Source: Chromera velia
Taxonomy: Eukaryota > Sar > Chromeraceae
NCBI GenBank assembly: GCA_018398765.1
Contig: JAHBMJ010000922.1
Span: forward strand, 11,727 to 38,439
Direction: 5' to 3'
DNA: 26,713 nt
In this document: positions 12,201 through 21,199 of the stretch, piece by piece
Layout of the letters: each line of letters starts with the position of its first letter
Numbering within the stretch: the stretch's first letter is position 1
Program-made: the position numbers and the translations under genes
Notes under the pieces: generated by a model
Database searches by the model: none
What the model saw: the letters and a program-made list of their open reading frames with translations, nothing else
What the model was told of the DNA's origin: nothing

Positions 12201-14207
12201 GTCTGCAAACAGGTCCTCCACCAGCTTTCTGTCAGTTCTCGGAAGCCCAGCGTGATGGATGCCGAACCCATACGGCAAAAGTTCCTTCAGCTCGGGGGTT
12301 CGGATGGCCTCAGCCTCAGTTGCCAGCACCTCACGTGACGCAGAATCTTCTTGGAGGAATTTACCCAATCTGTCATTCTCCAGCGCCGTCTCCCGAATCA
12401 TTTTCGCTGTCTTTGCCGTCTCCTTGCGACTGTGCACAAAGACAATCCCCTGCAAGCACAGAAAACCAAGGAATGTAGTGATGTTTCGACATTCTCAAAC
12501 TCCAGAATTTTCTGCCTCCTATGAATGAAGTATACGGATTGGGAGGAAGAGAGGCGCGAGGCGGGTTGCGTGTCTCTTGCGCGCCAAACTTTTCACGAAC
12601 CCTCGTCCATCCTGCTACCTCCGTGTAGACACAAAACAGCTTCCTCCCATCTCAACACGAACAGACAGACAGACAGACAGACAGACAGACTATATTGACA
12701 GACAGACAGACAGACAGACAAGACAGAGAGCCAGACAGACAGACCTGAGAGACCCCCGCGACGTCCATCACTTTCTCGTACACGACCTCATTCATTGTCT
12801 TCAGCCTTCTGATCGCCTTTTTGTCCTTGATGCCCACGTAGCACTGTTCGAGAGGCACGGGACGGTACTCTCCCCCGAAGTAGTAGAGGCCCCTCTCGGG
12901 ATCCACTCGCATGAACAGCGCGACGTCGCGGTAGTTGGGGAGGGTGGCAGACAGGCCCACCTGACCGATCCATCGATCGATCAAGGCTCGGTTGGTTGGT
13001 GTGTGCAGGAGGAGGGAGAGTCAGCACAGAAGAAGGGAAAAGGGAGCAGAAGGAAGAGAGCAAAAACGAGTAAACGGATCCTTGTGTGCTTGCAATCAGA
13101 GGGAGGGCACGAGGAGGTTTCTGACCGGTCAAAAGAGCTCATGTTGACGCACGCTTGCGGGAGGGATTCTAGACTCTACTGACAAATGAAAAATGGAAAG
13201 ACAGACAGGTGAATGAGTGGATGCGTGATAGATGTTTCATAGACACATAAGCAGCCCCAACTGACTGACCAGTCTGACATGATCCTTGGTTGTTTCCACG
13301 TTCCGCACAGTCCGTGCGATGATGGACTCTAAGACAGGGCCTCTGCTGTCGTGCAGCAGGTGCACCTCATCGATGATCACCAGACGCACCAACTGGGTGA
13401 ACGCACGCTCACCCGCCTTCCTGGTGACAATGTCCCATTTCTCGGGGGTCGTCACGATCACCTGCGTCTCTGCGATCTGCTCTCTCGTCAACTGCAGTTG
13501 GAAGGAAAGTAGACATTCACGCAGAGAGATCAGGGGAAAGGTGGGTGCAAGACGCCAGGCAGCGAGGGATATGAGGTGAGAGATAGAACTGGTCACACAA
13601 GACAAAGGAGCAAAAATACCTCAGACAGAGAGAGAACAAAATGGAATGGAAGCAACCCCTCCCTCCAACGAGGAAGAAAGAAAGTTTGACCCCGAGAGCC
13701 GCACCTCTGTTCTATCTGTCTCAGCTTCCTCCCTCCGTCCTTCTGGCCTACAATTCCAATCCTTGACAGACAGACCAACGAAAGAAAAGCCAAGCACGCA
13801 CTGACTGACTGACTGACTGACTGACGTTAATGTCTCCCGTCAGTTCCCTCACAGAGATACCGTAGGGCTCCAGTCTCTGCGAGAAGGAGAGGACCTGCTC
13901 TGCCACCAGAGCCTTCATCGGAGCTGCAGGCAAGAAAGGAAGGACATTCACGAAAGAAGAACAGAACATGCAGGGGCGTGTGTCTAGAAAGACAGAAACC
14001 CACACAAACAGACGCTTCCTTGACCTCTCTTCCATTCCTGAAGTACGCAGATCGCCTTGTGTACATTTCTCAAAAACCCACCCACCCCATTTTTGCTTTC
14101 TTGACCCCTTCTCCGGAGGACCTTCCCGAATAAATCACTCAAGTGAGCAGAATGGACGGAAACTTTCGGCCTGGCCTTGCCCCTCATCCCTTTCTTCCTT
14201 TTTTCGG

Positions 14208-14269
<62 letters not shown>

Positions 14270-17200
14270 CTCTCTCTCTCTCCTGAGTGTCCTCACACAG
14301 GGAGAGGAGACAGCTGGATGGCACAAGCAGAGACCGACCGACAAGCAGACCGACTAAAATGACTGACTGACTGACAGACAGACAGAATGACTGACTGACA
14401 GATGTAGATAATTTTGAATCCCGCAAGGTCGAGGCCCCCTCCCTTGAGACGGTACTGTCCAATCTGCACTCTCTCACAGAGGAAACAAGTTGAACAAGAG
14501 AGGGAGGGAAGAAGGAGTCAAGTGAAAAAAGTCGGAAGGAAAAAGTGTCCGTCATCGTCAGAAAAACAGCTGCACCATGACACAAAAAAAAGTCCCCCGG
14601 GTCCCAATTTGACGCACGCACAGGAAGAGGATCCGCATTTCATTCAGAGATTAGAAAGGAAACACAGAAGGAGAGACATCATGTGAGTGAAGGAGACACA
14701 CCCTAGAATCAGTATAGAAAAAAGCCAAACCTTTTGGCGGCGGATCAGGCCAGGGAACACAAAAGGGAGGCAACCGATCTTGTCCGATTCCGGTCAACCC
14801 ACGCTCGACTGATTCAACCAAGCATTTCGGATCATCATCGAATTTCCTTCCACGATGGGTGCTTCGTCGAAGGAGATGTTTTTGAAACGTGAGGGAGATT
14901 TATGTTCCTGCTTGTGCTACCCGCTTGCCTGCTATCCTCACTGACTGACTGACCACATTGAGCATTGTGAGCATGGCAACATTTGTCTTTCCAGACCCTG
15001 TCGGTGCACAGATGAGCATGTTCTCCTCGTACTGCTTGAACGCGGTCTCGAACACCGCGCTCTGCACTGGGTTCAATCTGCTGACTTCGACGACCTTGAA
15101 CGCAGGCTGTGCCCACTCAGGCAGAGAGGAGATTTGGACGAGGGTGTCCTCATCAGGCACATGACCCTTCGAGGCTTTCACGTGGACCTCATCGTATCCC
15201 TACACGCACGCACGCACGCACGCAGGCAGGCAAGGAAGGCGCAGGAAGAGAGTCAGCATGCCGACATGCATATGAAGACATTCAGAAAGGAAACACACAT
15301 AGAGGCGGGCACGCCCAAAAGGAGCGATCCGGAGGCAGGATAAGGCAAAGGAGCGCGCTATCATCTACAGCTAAGATTTTTCTTCTGCATCACGGTGGGC
15401 AGGAAGGAAGGAAGGAAGTCGTGTTGCCTGCCTGCTGCTTCTCCCATCCCATTCAACAACAGAAACGAAACAGCAACAACACCATGAGGGAGGGAGGGAG
15501 GGAGGGAGGGAGAAGTCGTCTTTCTTTCTATCAGGCTGACCTACCTACCTTCTTTTCCAGTCGGTAGGACCCCTCAGGCAGTTTGCACTTTGCATTTGCC
15601 ATCAGGTGGCCTCCTTTCTCGAAGGAAATCCCCTCCAAGTCTACAAGCTGAGAGGGTCGCTTGTCCTCTCCAGAGGCTGAGAGGGTCCCCCCCTCCTCGG
15701 CAGCAGCAGCGGCAGAGGAGGCGCGTGCCTGCATTGCGAGGGCCTCCTCAACCTCCTCGTCCTCCTCTCTGCCCCTTCCTCCGGAGGCTTGGAGGTTTTG
15801 GGCCTCTTTTCGCACATTGCGCGCGAATTCCTTTTCCTTGTCTCTTCGCACATGAATCTGCTCGAGTTCCTTCAACACCTGCTGTCCTTCCGGCGTGTCT
15901 GCCATCTGGGTCATCAACGCCTCGCGCTCCTGCTTGCTCTGTGCCTGCTTCAGGCGAGTGCAGTACAGGACCTTCCATCTGTTCCGAAGGAGCTTCTTGG
16001 CAAAGTCGAAATTGTCGTATTTGAGGGTCGTCACCAATCTGTTCTCGCACTCTTGGAGGTCGGGGGTTGGCAAAATTTGGAGAATCTGAAGACACACACA
16101 GAAAGGAGACACAAGGAGAGGAAGGGAGACAGAAGGTTGAGGAGAAGAGAAGATAGTGGCGGAGGGAGGAAGCGAGGCCAATAACAGCAGCGGGACAATT
16201 GCAGCGTCCGCCTACTGTGCTTTGCTTTCGAATGCCCTCTTCTCTTATCTTTCGGGGACGGAGAAAGGTGAGGGTGAAAAGCGAACGGTCGACGAAAAAA
16301 GGCCTGAAACAAAAAGTGACAGAGGAAAAATCAGGATAGTAAGCTGAAAGAAACAGACGGAAACTTGAACACGGAGACGATCGCAGGACCTTTCAGTCGC
16401 CCACACACCTCTTTCTCGGTCGCGACTGCAATATTCACTTCCCCCAACAGCTTCGCGAGTTCTCTCTGCAGCCAGTGAGCGTCAATCTGGGAGACGTCAA
16501 CGTGGTTGGGGTCCTCCCTGTCCCCCCCCATTCCCTCTTCCTCTTCTTCATCCTCCTCCCAGTGCAGTCTTCCTGCTTTGATCTGGAATCCGTCCCGCCC
16601 CGCCCTTCCTTCGCCGTCCTCCAGGTCCTCCATCCCCGTCTTCTCCATGTCCTCGTCGTCCTCTTCCTCGTCTTCATCGACGTACTTCAACGCTCCCTGA
16701 GAAGAGACACAGATAGACAGAGAGAGACAAAAAAGGTAAGGTTCTGACTCCAAGACCATCAATCAGACAAACAGCCAAAATGAAAAATGGGAGACAAAAG
16801 AACGAAAAGGCCGACTCTGATGACAAACAACAGCCCCCCACAGAGAAAATTGTAGAGAATGGCAGCCCCCCCCCCTCCCCTTCTCTCCCAGCAACTGACG
16901 TCCTTTCTGTCTCCCTCCTCTTCCTCGTCGTCTTCATCAAACACCACCGCGACTCCTGTCGGGTCATCCAGGTCACCCCTGATGTCCCCTGCCTCCACCC
17001 CCTTCCGCTGGGCCGCCGCCTGTTGCGGTTGGAAGTCGGTGATAGATTTGGAGAGTCTGTACAGAGCAGCAAAGTCCTCCTCCGACATCTGTCCAAGAAC
17101 TTCCTCGCAGTAGCGCTTTCTTTCAGAATCCTGCAAGCAAGCAAAGGCGTGTCAGGGAGGGCAACCGTGCGTGCGTCAAGGGGTGGGTGCATGATGGTGT

Positions 17201-17519
17201 GTGTCAGGGGTGCTTGTCCTTCCCTCCTTGTGCTTTTCTGCGCAACATCTTCCTTGGGACTATCGGTTGGACTGTCTGGAAACGTTTTCACAGAGAGAGA
17301 ATGATTGACCGACGAAACCATCAAGACGGTCGGCAGCTAAAGAAAAAATGCAGATCAAGAAACATCACACCCAGAAGCACAAACTCACAAACCCACCCAC
17401 CCGGAGGTTTTCTGCCTTCAGGGACGCCAACAGTTCGTCTGCAGCTCCTCTCAGAACGTCGTGAGGCTGATCCCCCATCAACTTCTGGATACCGTTCAGC
17501 ATCTGCTCGTAGACCTGCA

Positions 17520-17560
<41 letters not shown>

Positions 17561-18758
17561 CAAGTTTGAGGGTGAAGAACAATCACTCACCAGGACACGG
17601 CATGCAGATATCTGGCCATATTCACAGTGATGAACACAATCAAGAGTCAGGGGGTGGGTGGGTCAACAGGGCAGGAGGGAACCCGATAACAACAAAATCA
17701 ACGCAGCCCTCCCCTGCCAAGCTGGTTGACGCATGCAGTCTCTGTCTGCATGTCTCTGCGTCTCCCTCCCTCACCTGTCTGGTCTGTCTCGTCGTGGGGT
17801 TGTACAGCTGTGTCTCTGTCACCGTTTCCGACAGGACCGTCTCCCCCTTCCGGAGATGCTGCGGGCAGGCAGGCAGGCAGGCAGGGACACATTCATTCAG
17901 TGCAAGGAAAGGAACAAGAGGGAAGAGGGAGAAGCGAGAGGAGAGCGGTCGGGTCGACGGGGAGTACAAAGAGAGCACAAGAGGGAACTCTAAAACTGGA
18001 CCGACCACACCTACAACCACAGAAACCAACCAAAAAAGGGAGCGGCGGCATGGACGGCGTGCAGTTCGAAAGACCACGAAGAGGTATCCCGAAACAGACT
18101 TTCATGCTAGGACACAGAAACAACCGTAAACCGTGCAGAGACAGATAATACTGATTTCCTCTTTTATTCCGTCACCGGTGCTTCTCCTGATTGACTCACC
18201 AGCCCGGATCTCGCTTTCTTCTGCTTTCTCTCCACTTGCTCCTCTTCCCCTGTTTCCTTGCTTCTCTTTTTCTTTTCAAGAGCTTCCCTGATTTCCTTCG
18301 GGATGTCCCTGGTGACTCTGTCTCCCATCTTGAGAAGACCCCTGCCAGCCAGGGTCTCCGGCTCTCCTGAAGGCTCATGCTCGCGGGGTGCAGGACCCTC
18401 TCTCTGGAGCACAAGGTTCGAGGTCTGCACAAAGAGCCATACGCACACACATGCACATTCTTTGAAAGGGAAGGCACTCAGATGAACTGTGGAGCTTCAC
18501 GCTGCAGGAGACGGGGCACGACCAAGTCGTGGGGAGAAGTGCCGACACCCTCCTCGAGGTCTCTTCACCTTGCAGAAAATAAAGAGAAGCCACATAGACG
18601 ACAAAACCGAGAAGGACAGACATGGTACTGAAACGAGAGAAACACGTGAGAGCCAGCGAAGGGCAAGGAGGAGAGGTCAGATGCGGGGTTCGTTCTCAGA
18701 CTGTCTGACTGACTTGATTGTAAGCGAAACGCTTATCGCGAAGAAACTCTTCTGCCAT
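1307..18758 (-). CDS. BRR2: Brr2-type U5 snRNP RNA helicase (SNRNP200 orthologue), 30 exons
   Basis: Nuclear DEIH/Ski2-like helicase of the U5 snRNP. In the family it unwinds U4/U6 and drives spliceosome activation. Exons 18758-18714, 18424-18200, 17858-17775, 17514-17401, 17130-16900, 16696-16409, 16085-15549, 15199-14954, 14463-14400, 13923-13826, 13491-13270, 12960-12745, 12449-12057, 11649-11481, 11224-11035, 10633-10528, 10061-9732, 9235-8873, 8590-8191, 7831-7654, 7447-7335, 7030-6824, 6434-6181, 5712-5236, 4999-4810, 4336-4116, 3650-3413, 3062-2803, 2081-1915 and 1439-1307 sum to 6759 nt, or 2252 residues (human protein about 2136). All 29 introns are GT-AG and every phase closes. The start ATG at 18758 was chosen because [15 protein letters not shown] joins to TSNLVLQ, which matches the conserved N-terminus of the family. 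The stop is TGA at 1309-1307. Collinear homology runs end to end with no break, so the gene looks intact. Confidence 0.97.
1516..1568. repeat. (CA)n microsatellite in BRR2 intron 29
   Basis: A dinucleotide tract of about 50 bp with a few CG interruptions. On the sense strand of BRR2 it reads (GT)n and lies about 75 nt upstream of the exon 30 acceptor. Open frames through it encode only His/Thr or Cys/Val repeats and are not genes. Confidence 0.95.
1847..1874. repeat. (GATA)7 microsatellite in BRR2 intron 29
   Basis: Seven perfect GATA units, about 40 bp downstream of the exon 29 donor on the sense strand. Confidence 0.95.
2088..2124. repeat. (CA)n abutting the BRR2 exon 29 acceptor
   Basis: On the sense strand this is (GT)n running into the acceptor as GTGTGTCTGCAG, with only a few bases between tract and AG. 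The (GT)n therefore sits where a polypyrimidine tract would be expected. Confidence 0.95.
2249..2573. repeat. Polypurine GAAA/GGAA tract in BRR2 intron 28
   Basis: About 325 bp of almost pure purine on the plus strand, made of GAAA, GGAA and GAAAA units. The sense strand of BRR2 is therefore polypyrimidine. Long open frames on both strands here (Lys/Arg/Glu-rich or Phe/Ser/Leu-rich) are products of the repeat. Confidence 0.95.
2649..2691. repeat. (TC)n microsatellite in BRR2 intron 28
   Basis: About 43 bp of TC on the plus strand, hence (GA)n on the BRR2 sense strand. This is one of the few tracts that break the general strand orientation seen in this gene. Confidence 0.95.
6438..6461. repeat. 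(CA)n abutting the BRR2 exon 23 acceptor
   Basis: On the sense strand (GT)n leads directly into the acceptor as GTGTGCAG followed by exon 23 (6434-6181). There is no separate pyrimidine tract between the repeat and the AG. Confidence 0.95.
8163..8190 (-). repeat. (GTCA)n starting at the BRR2 intron 19 donor
   Basis: Seven tandem units (six GTCA, the last GTCG) on the sense strand begin at the first base of intron 19, right after exon 19 ends at 8191. The splice donor is therefore the first unit of the repeat. Confidence 0.93.
8873..10061 (-). other. BRR2: Brr2 first Sec63 unit (exons 17-18)
   Basis: Exons 17 (10061-9732) and 18 (9235-8873) cover about residues 1077-1307. They match the helical-bundle, helix-loop-helix and immunoglobulin-like parts of the first Sec63 homology unit: [61 protein letters not shown] and [12 protein letters not shown]. 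The preceding small exon 16 supplies GRVASHFYL at the start of the bundle. In the family this unit shapes the RNA exit path of the active cassette. Confidence 0.88.
9241..9270. repeat. (GACA)n in BRR2 intron 17 near the exon 18 junction
   Basis: Plus-strand (GACA)n of about 30 bp, reading (TGTC)n on the sense strand. It lies just upstream of the exon 18 acceptor (exon 18 begins at 9235), so it serves as the pyrimidine/GT tract of that acceptor. Confidence 0.9.
11899..11968. repeat. (GGAA)n in BRR2 intron 13
   Basis: Imperfect GGAA units over about 70 bp on the plus strand, polypyrimidine on the BRR2 sense strand. No coding meaning. Confidence 0.93.
12661..12744 (-). repeat. (GTCT)n tracts starting at the BRR2 intron 12 donor
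   Basis: Intron 12 opens with GTCTGTCTGTCTGGC on the sense strand immediately after exon 12 ends at 12745. Two longer (GTCT)n blocks follow, broken once by an AATATA interruption. They occupy most of the first 85 bp of the intron. Confidence 0.93.
13801..13825 (-). repeat. (GTCA)n starting at the BRR2 intron 10 donor
   Basis: Six GTCA units plus one base on the sense strand, starting at the first intron base after exon 10 (ends 13826, residues GDIN). The alternative GT dinucleotides lie every 4 nt. Confidence 0.94.
14209..14282. repeat. (TC)n microsatellite in BRR2 intron 9
   Basis: About 74 bp of TC with TTTC interruptions on the plus strand, (GA)n on the BRR2 sense strand. A second exception to the strand orientation of repeats in this gene. 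Confidence 0.94.
14363..14399 (-). repeat. Mixed GTCA/GTCT repeat starting at the BRR2 intron 9 donor
   Basis: The sense strand begins the intron with GTCAGTCAGTCATTC, then GTCT units, then GTCA units again. The first base of the repeat is the first base of intron 9, after exon 9 ends at 14400. Confidence 0.9.
14941..14953 (-). repeat. (GTCA)3 at the BRR2 intron 8 donor
   Basis: Intron 8 starts GTCAGTCAGTCAG on the sense strand, directly after exon 8 (ends 14954), which carries the first Walker A motif. Confidence 0.9.
15549..18758 (-). other. BRR2: Brr2 N-terminal regulatory region (exons 1-7, residues 1-508)
   Basis: Exon 4 carries [20 protein letters not shown], a highly conserved Brr2 N-terminal block. 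Exons 5 and 6 are strongly acidic (runs such as [13 protein letters not shown]), as in the linker of other Brr2 proteins. From [12 protein letters not shown] in exon 6 through CENRLVTTL and [14 protein letters not shown] in exon 7 runs the PWI-like helical module that in known structures packs beside the helicase core. Exon 7 also has an Ala/Glu-rich stretch (around residues 440-470) that is longer than in the human protein. All seven introns in this part are phase 0. Confidence 0.85.
17522..17559. repeat. (CA)n abutting the BRR2 exon 4 acceptor
   Basis: On the sense strand (GT)n is followed by GTGCTTGCAG and exon 4 (17514-17401). This is another acceptor in which the GT repeat takes the place of the pyrimidine tract. 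Confidence 0.95.
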
Positions 18759-19486
18759 GGTTCTCACTCAGCTATGCGGTCTCTTCGGTCTTTTGGGGAT
18801 CGCCACCTGTGAGGGCCTCCTTGCCCTCTGCTCTCAACTCCCAACAAGAAGCGAAACCACTGACACAAAACAGCCGCTTGCGGGTTCCGTGGGCACGACT
18901 TCCGAACGTTTGCACGACGCCACTGCTTCTCCAGAATCTCTTGCGGGCTGAGCAAATTAATTCAAGGAAGGAAAAATGAATCTAAAAGCGGCAGGCTCGC
19001 GAGTATCCAGGCGAGGTTCCTGAGCAGAAATTAGGAAGGGAGCTCCGTATACACCTTGGAGCGCTCTGCTGATGTTGACGATTTGTACGTGACAGTCGAT
19101 TTGTGTGCTTAAATTTTTTCGGGCCGTCTCCTTGTAAATTAATGGGCCGGGGCCCGACCGGGAACGGCCCATGCATCCCGCGCGGGCCGCGTCAACATGC
19201 GAACAGAGCAGAGGAGACGGCCTCAAGAATCTTAAGGGATCTTCAGGGCTGTCTGACAAAGGGATGCTCAATGATGCTCATGCATGGATGCTCTATGATG
19301 CTCGCTCATTGCTCAGTGTCAGAGGGCTCCTCACAGTCACCCGTTTGATCGAGAGCTGCCTGGAGTCCTGGCGCCGATCAGTCTGTGCCTCTCGTAGAGC
19401 CACGAACCATCGATCCGTGAAAAGCCAATAAGCTCTTCTTTCCAATCACAGGCACAGACCGTCCCCGCACAACCCTGCAGGCCATC
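18759..19486. promoter_or_regulatory. Shared intergenic region of the divergent BRR2 and VTI1 genes
   Basis: These 728 bp separate the BRR2 start (minus strand) from the VTI1 start (plus strand), so both promoters and 5' leaders should lie here. Two structures stand out. One is the inverted repeat ATGGGCCG (19142-19149) / CGGCCCAT (19165-19172) around a GC-rich spacer. The other is a cluster of four GATGCTC heptamers at 19263, 19273, 19287 and 19297. TGGGCC is a known promoter element (site II) in plants; its use here is inference. I see no clear TATA box at a typical distance from either start. Confidence 0.6.
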
Positions 19487-20489
19487 ATGGCCCCGAACAG
19501 AGGAGCAGGGTCACGGGACCTGAATCTTCAGGTCTCTGAGATGTTCTCTTCATGGGAAGAGGACTTCGAGAGACACGTCGGACAAGCGAGAAAGTACTCC
19601 AAACTTCTCGAAAACCAAGCAAGCGGTACGGCAGAGCTCCCTGCGCCCGTCTACCTCCTCTGCGTGCAGCCCATTTATCTCCGTGCGCACCCGGTCCTTC
19701 GGTTTCTCTACTGCTAAAAAACGGTGTTCTAGCTCTCCCGCTTCTCGGGCTTCTGTGCCGTGGATCGTCTCCCTTCCCCCTCCCCACAGACTTGTCTTGC
19801 ATATTTTCTCCCTGTGCCTGGACTTCCGCCCCTTACCTCATCCCCCGGTTTTCTGTTTTAACGCTTCGTTTCCCCATGCATACATCAATCCTCCATTCCC
19901 TGCCCCCCCTGTGTTGTCTGTCCAGTGTCCACTGGATGCCCTCCCATCTCTGTTGACTGCATATGTCTCCTCCCTGTCTGTCTGTGTGCAGCCCCCTTGG
20001 ATATCAAGAGAGGGCGGGATGCCGTGAGGGACGCGTCCAATTGTGTCCGTCCGTCCGTCAGTGGGGGCAGACGCTCTCTTCACTTCTCTTCTTTTCCTTC
20101 CATCATTCTCGACTCGGCTCAGAATATTGGTCCCCCCTCTGTAAACTTGGCTGAGATGAAGGCTTCTGTTTCTGTTTTCTGTTTCTGCTTGTTTACTTTT
20201 CCGGATCTGTAAACCGATGTCCGGCGTTCTTTTCCTCTATCTTCATTTGCCTGTGTATTCCTCCTTCTTCTGCAACTCTCTCTCTCTCTCTGTGCCCCTC
20301 CCTCCCTCCCTCCTTCCCTCTGCAGTTGAAACAAATGGAAGTGGAAGTGAAGACTCTCCCTCCAGGAAGCTCTGAGGCTTTGAAGGTCGTTCTGTCAGCG
20401 GCTTGTCTATCTGTACGAAGATCTGGTGTGCCCTCCTGTCTGTATTCTCTCTTTCATACTCTCTCTCTCTCTGTCTCTCTGTCTCTCTG

Positions 20490-20536
<47 letters not shown>

Positions 20537-20556
20537 CTTGCTTTCTTTCTTGCTTG

Positions 20557-20595
<39 letters not shown>

Positions 20596-20642
20596 TTCTT
20601 TCTTTCTTTCTTTTCTTTCTTTCTTTCTTTCTTTCTTTCTTT

Positions 20643-20674
<32 letters not shown>

Positions 20675-20686
20675 TCCCTGTCTCTG

Positions 20687-20742
<56 letters not shown>

Positions 20743-21156
20743 TGTGTGTGTCTCTCTTCTCTCTCTCTCTCTCGCTGGGAGAGAGTGTGTGTGGATGTAA
20801 GTGCCCCTTGACGGTCTTATGATGAAACCACTCTTTTTATTTCGGACTAGAGTCTCCGAGACTGCTGCTCATTGACGAGAAAGAAGTTCAAAGGCTAAAC
20901 TGACGACACCGTCAAGGGATGAAGGCTCAGCCGAGAGACAGATAAACACGAATGGGGTGTATTGCTTGTAGAAAAGAGAAGAGAGCGGCCGACAGGCAGG
21001 CAGGCAGACGGGCGAATGAAGGTGCCAACAAACAAAAGCACAGAAGTGAAAGGAAGAGTGAGAAAGCTCTATCCTCCTCTGTGAATGCTCTCTGTGTTTC
21101 CCGCTCTCTGTTCCTCTCTATCTCTTTCTCCTTCTCTTTCTCTCCCCTATCTGTGC

Positions 21157-21199
<43 letters not shown>

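Larger units (their letters stand above)
10528..15199 (-). other. BRR2: Brr2 N-terminal helicase cassette core (exons 8-16)
   Basis: All helicase motifs expected of an active cassette are present. Motif I is APTGSGKT at residues 573-580 (exon 8). The PEKWD block ([12 protein letters not shown]) and motif II DEVH at 685-688 are in exon 11. Motif III SAT at 722-724 is in exon 12. FVHSRKE and [14 protein letters not shown] are in exon 13. Motif [14 protein letters not shown] spans the exon 13/14 junction (from residue 921). The winged-helix part follows with [12 protein letters not shown] and YTYLYVRML. This is the cassette that unwinds U4/U6 in characterised Brr2 proteins. Nothing essential is missing here. 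Confidence 0.92.

Noticed and set aside
12661-12744. Repeat block considered as a CRISPR-like or telomere-like array
   Set aside because: It is a simple 4-bp tandem repeat without unique spacers and lies inside an intron.
20326-20811. Plus-strand frames of Leu/Ser/Phe repeats
   Set aside because: Only the first 29 codons are real (VTI1 exon 3); the rest is the intron 3 microsatellite.
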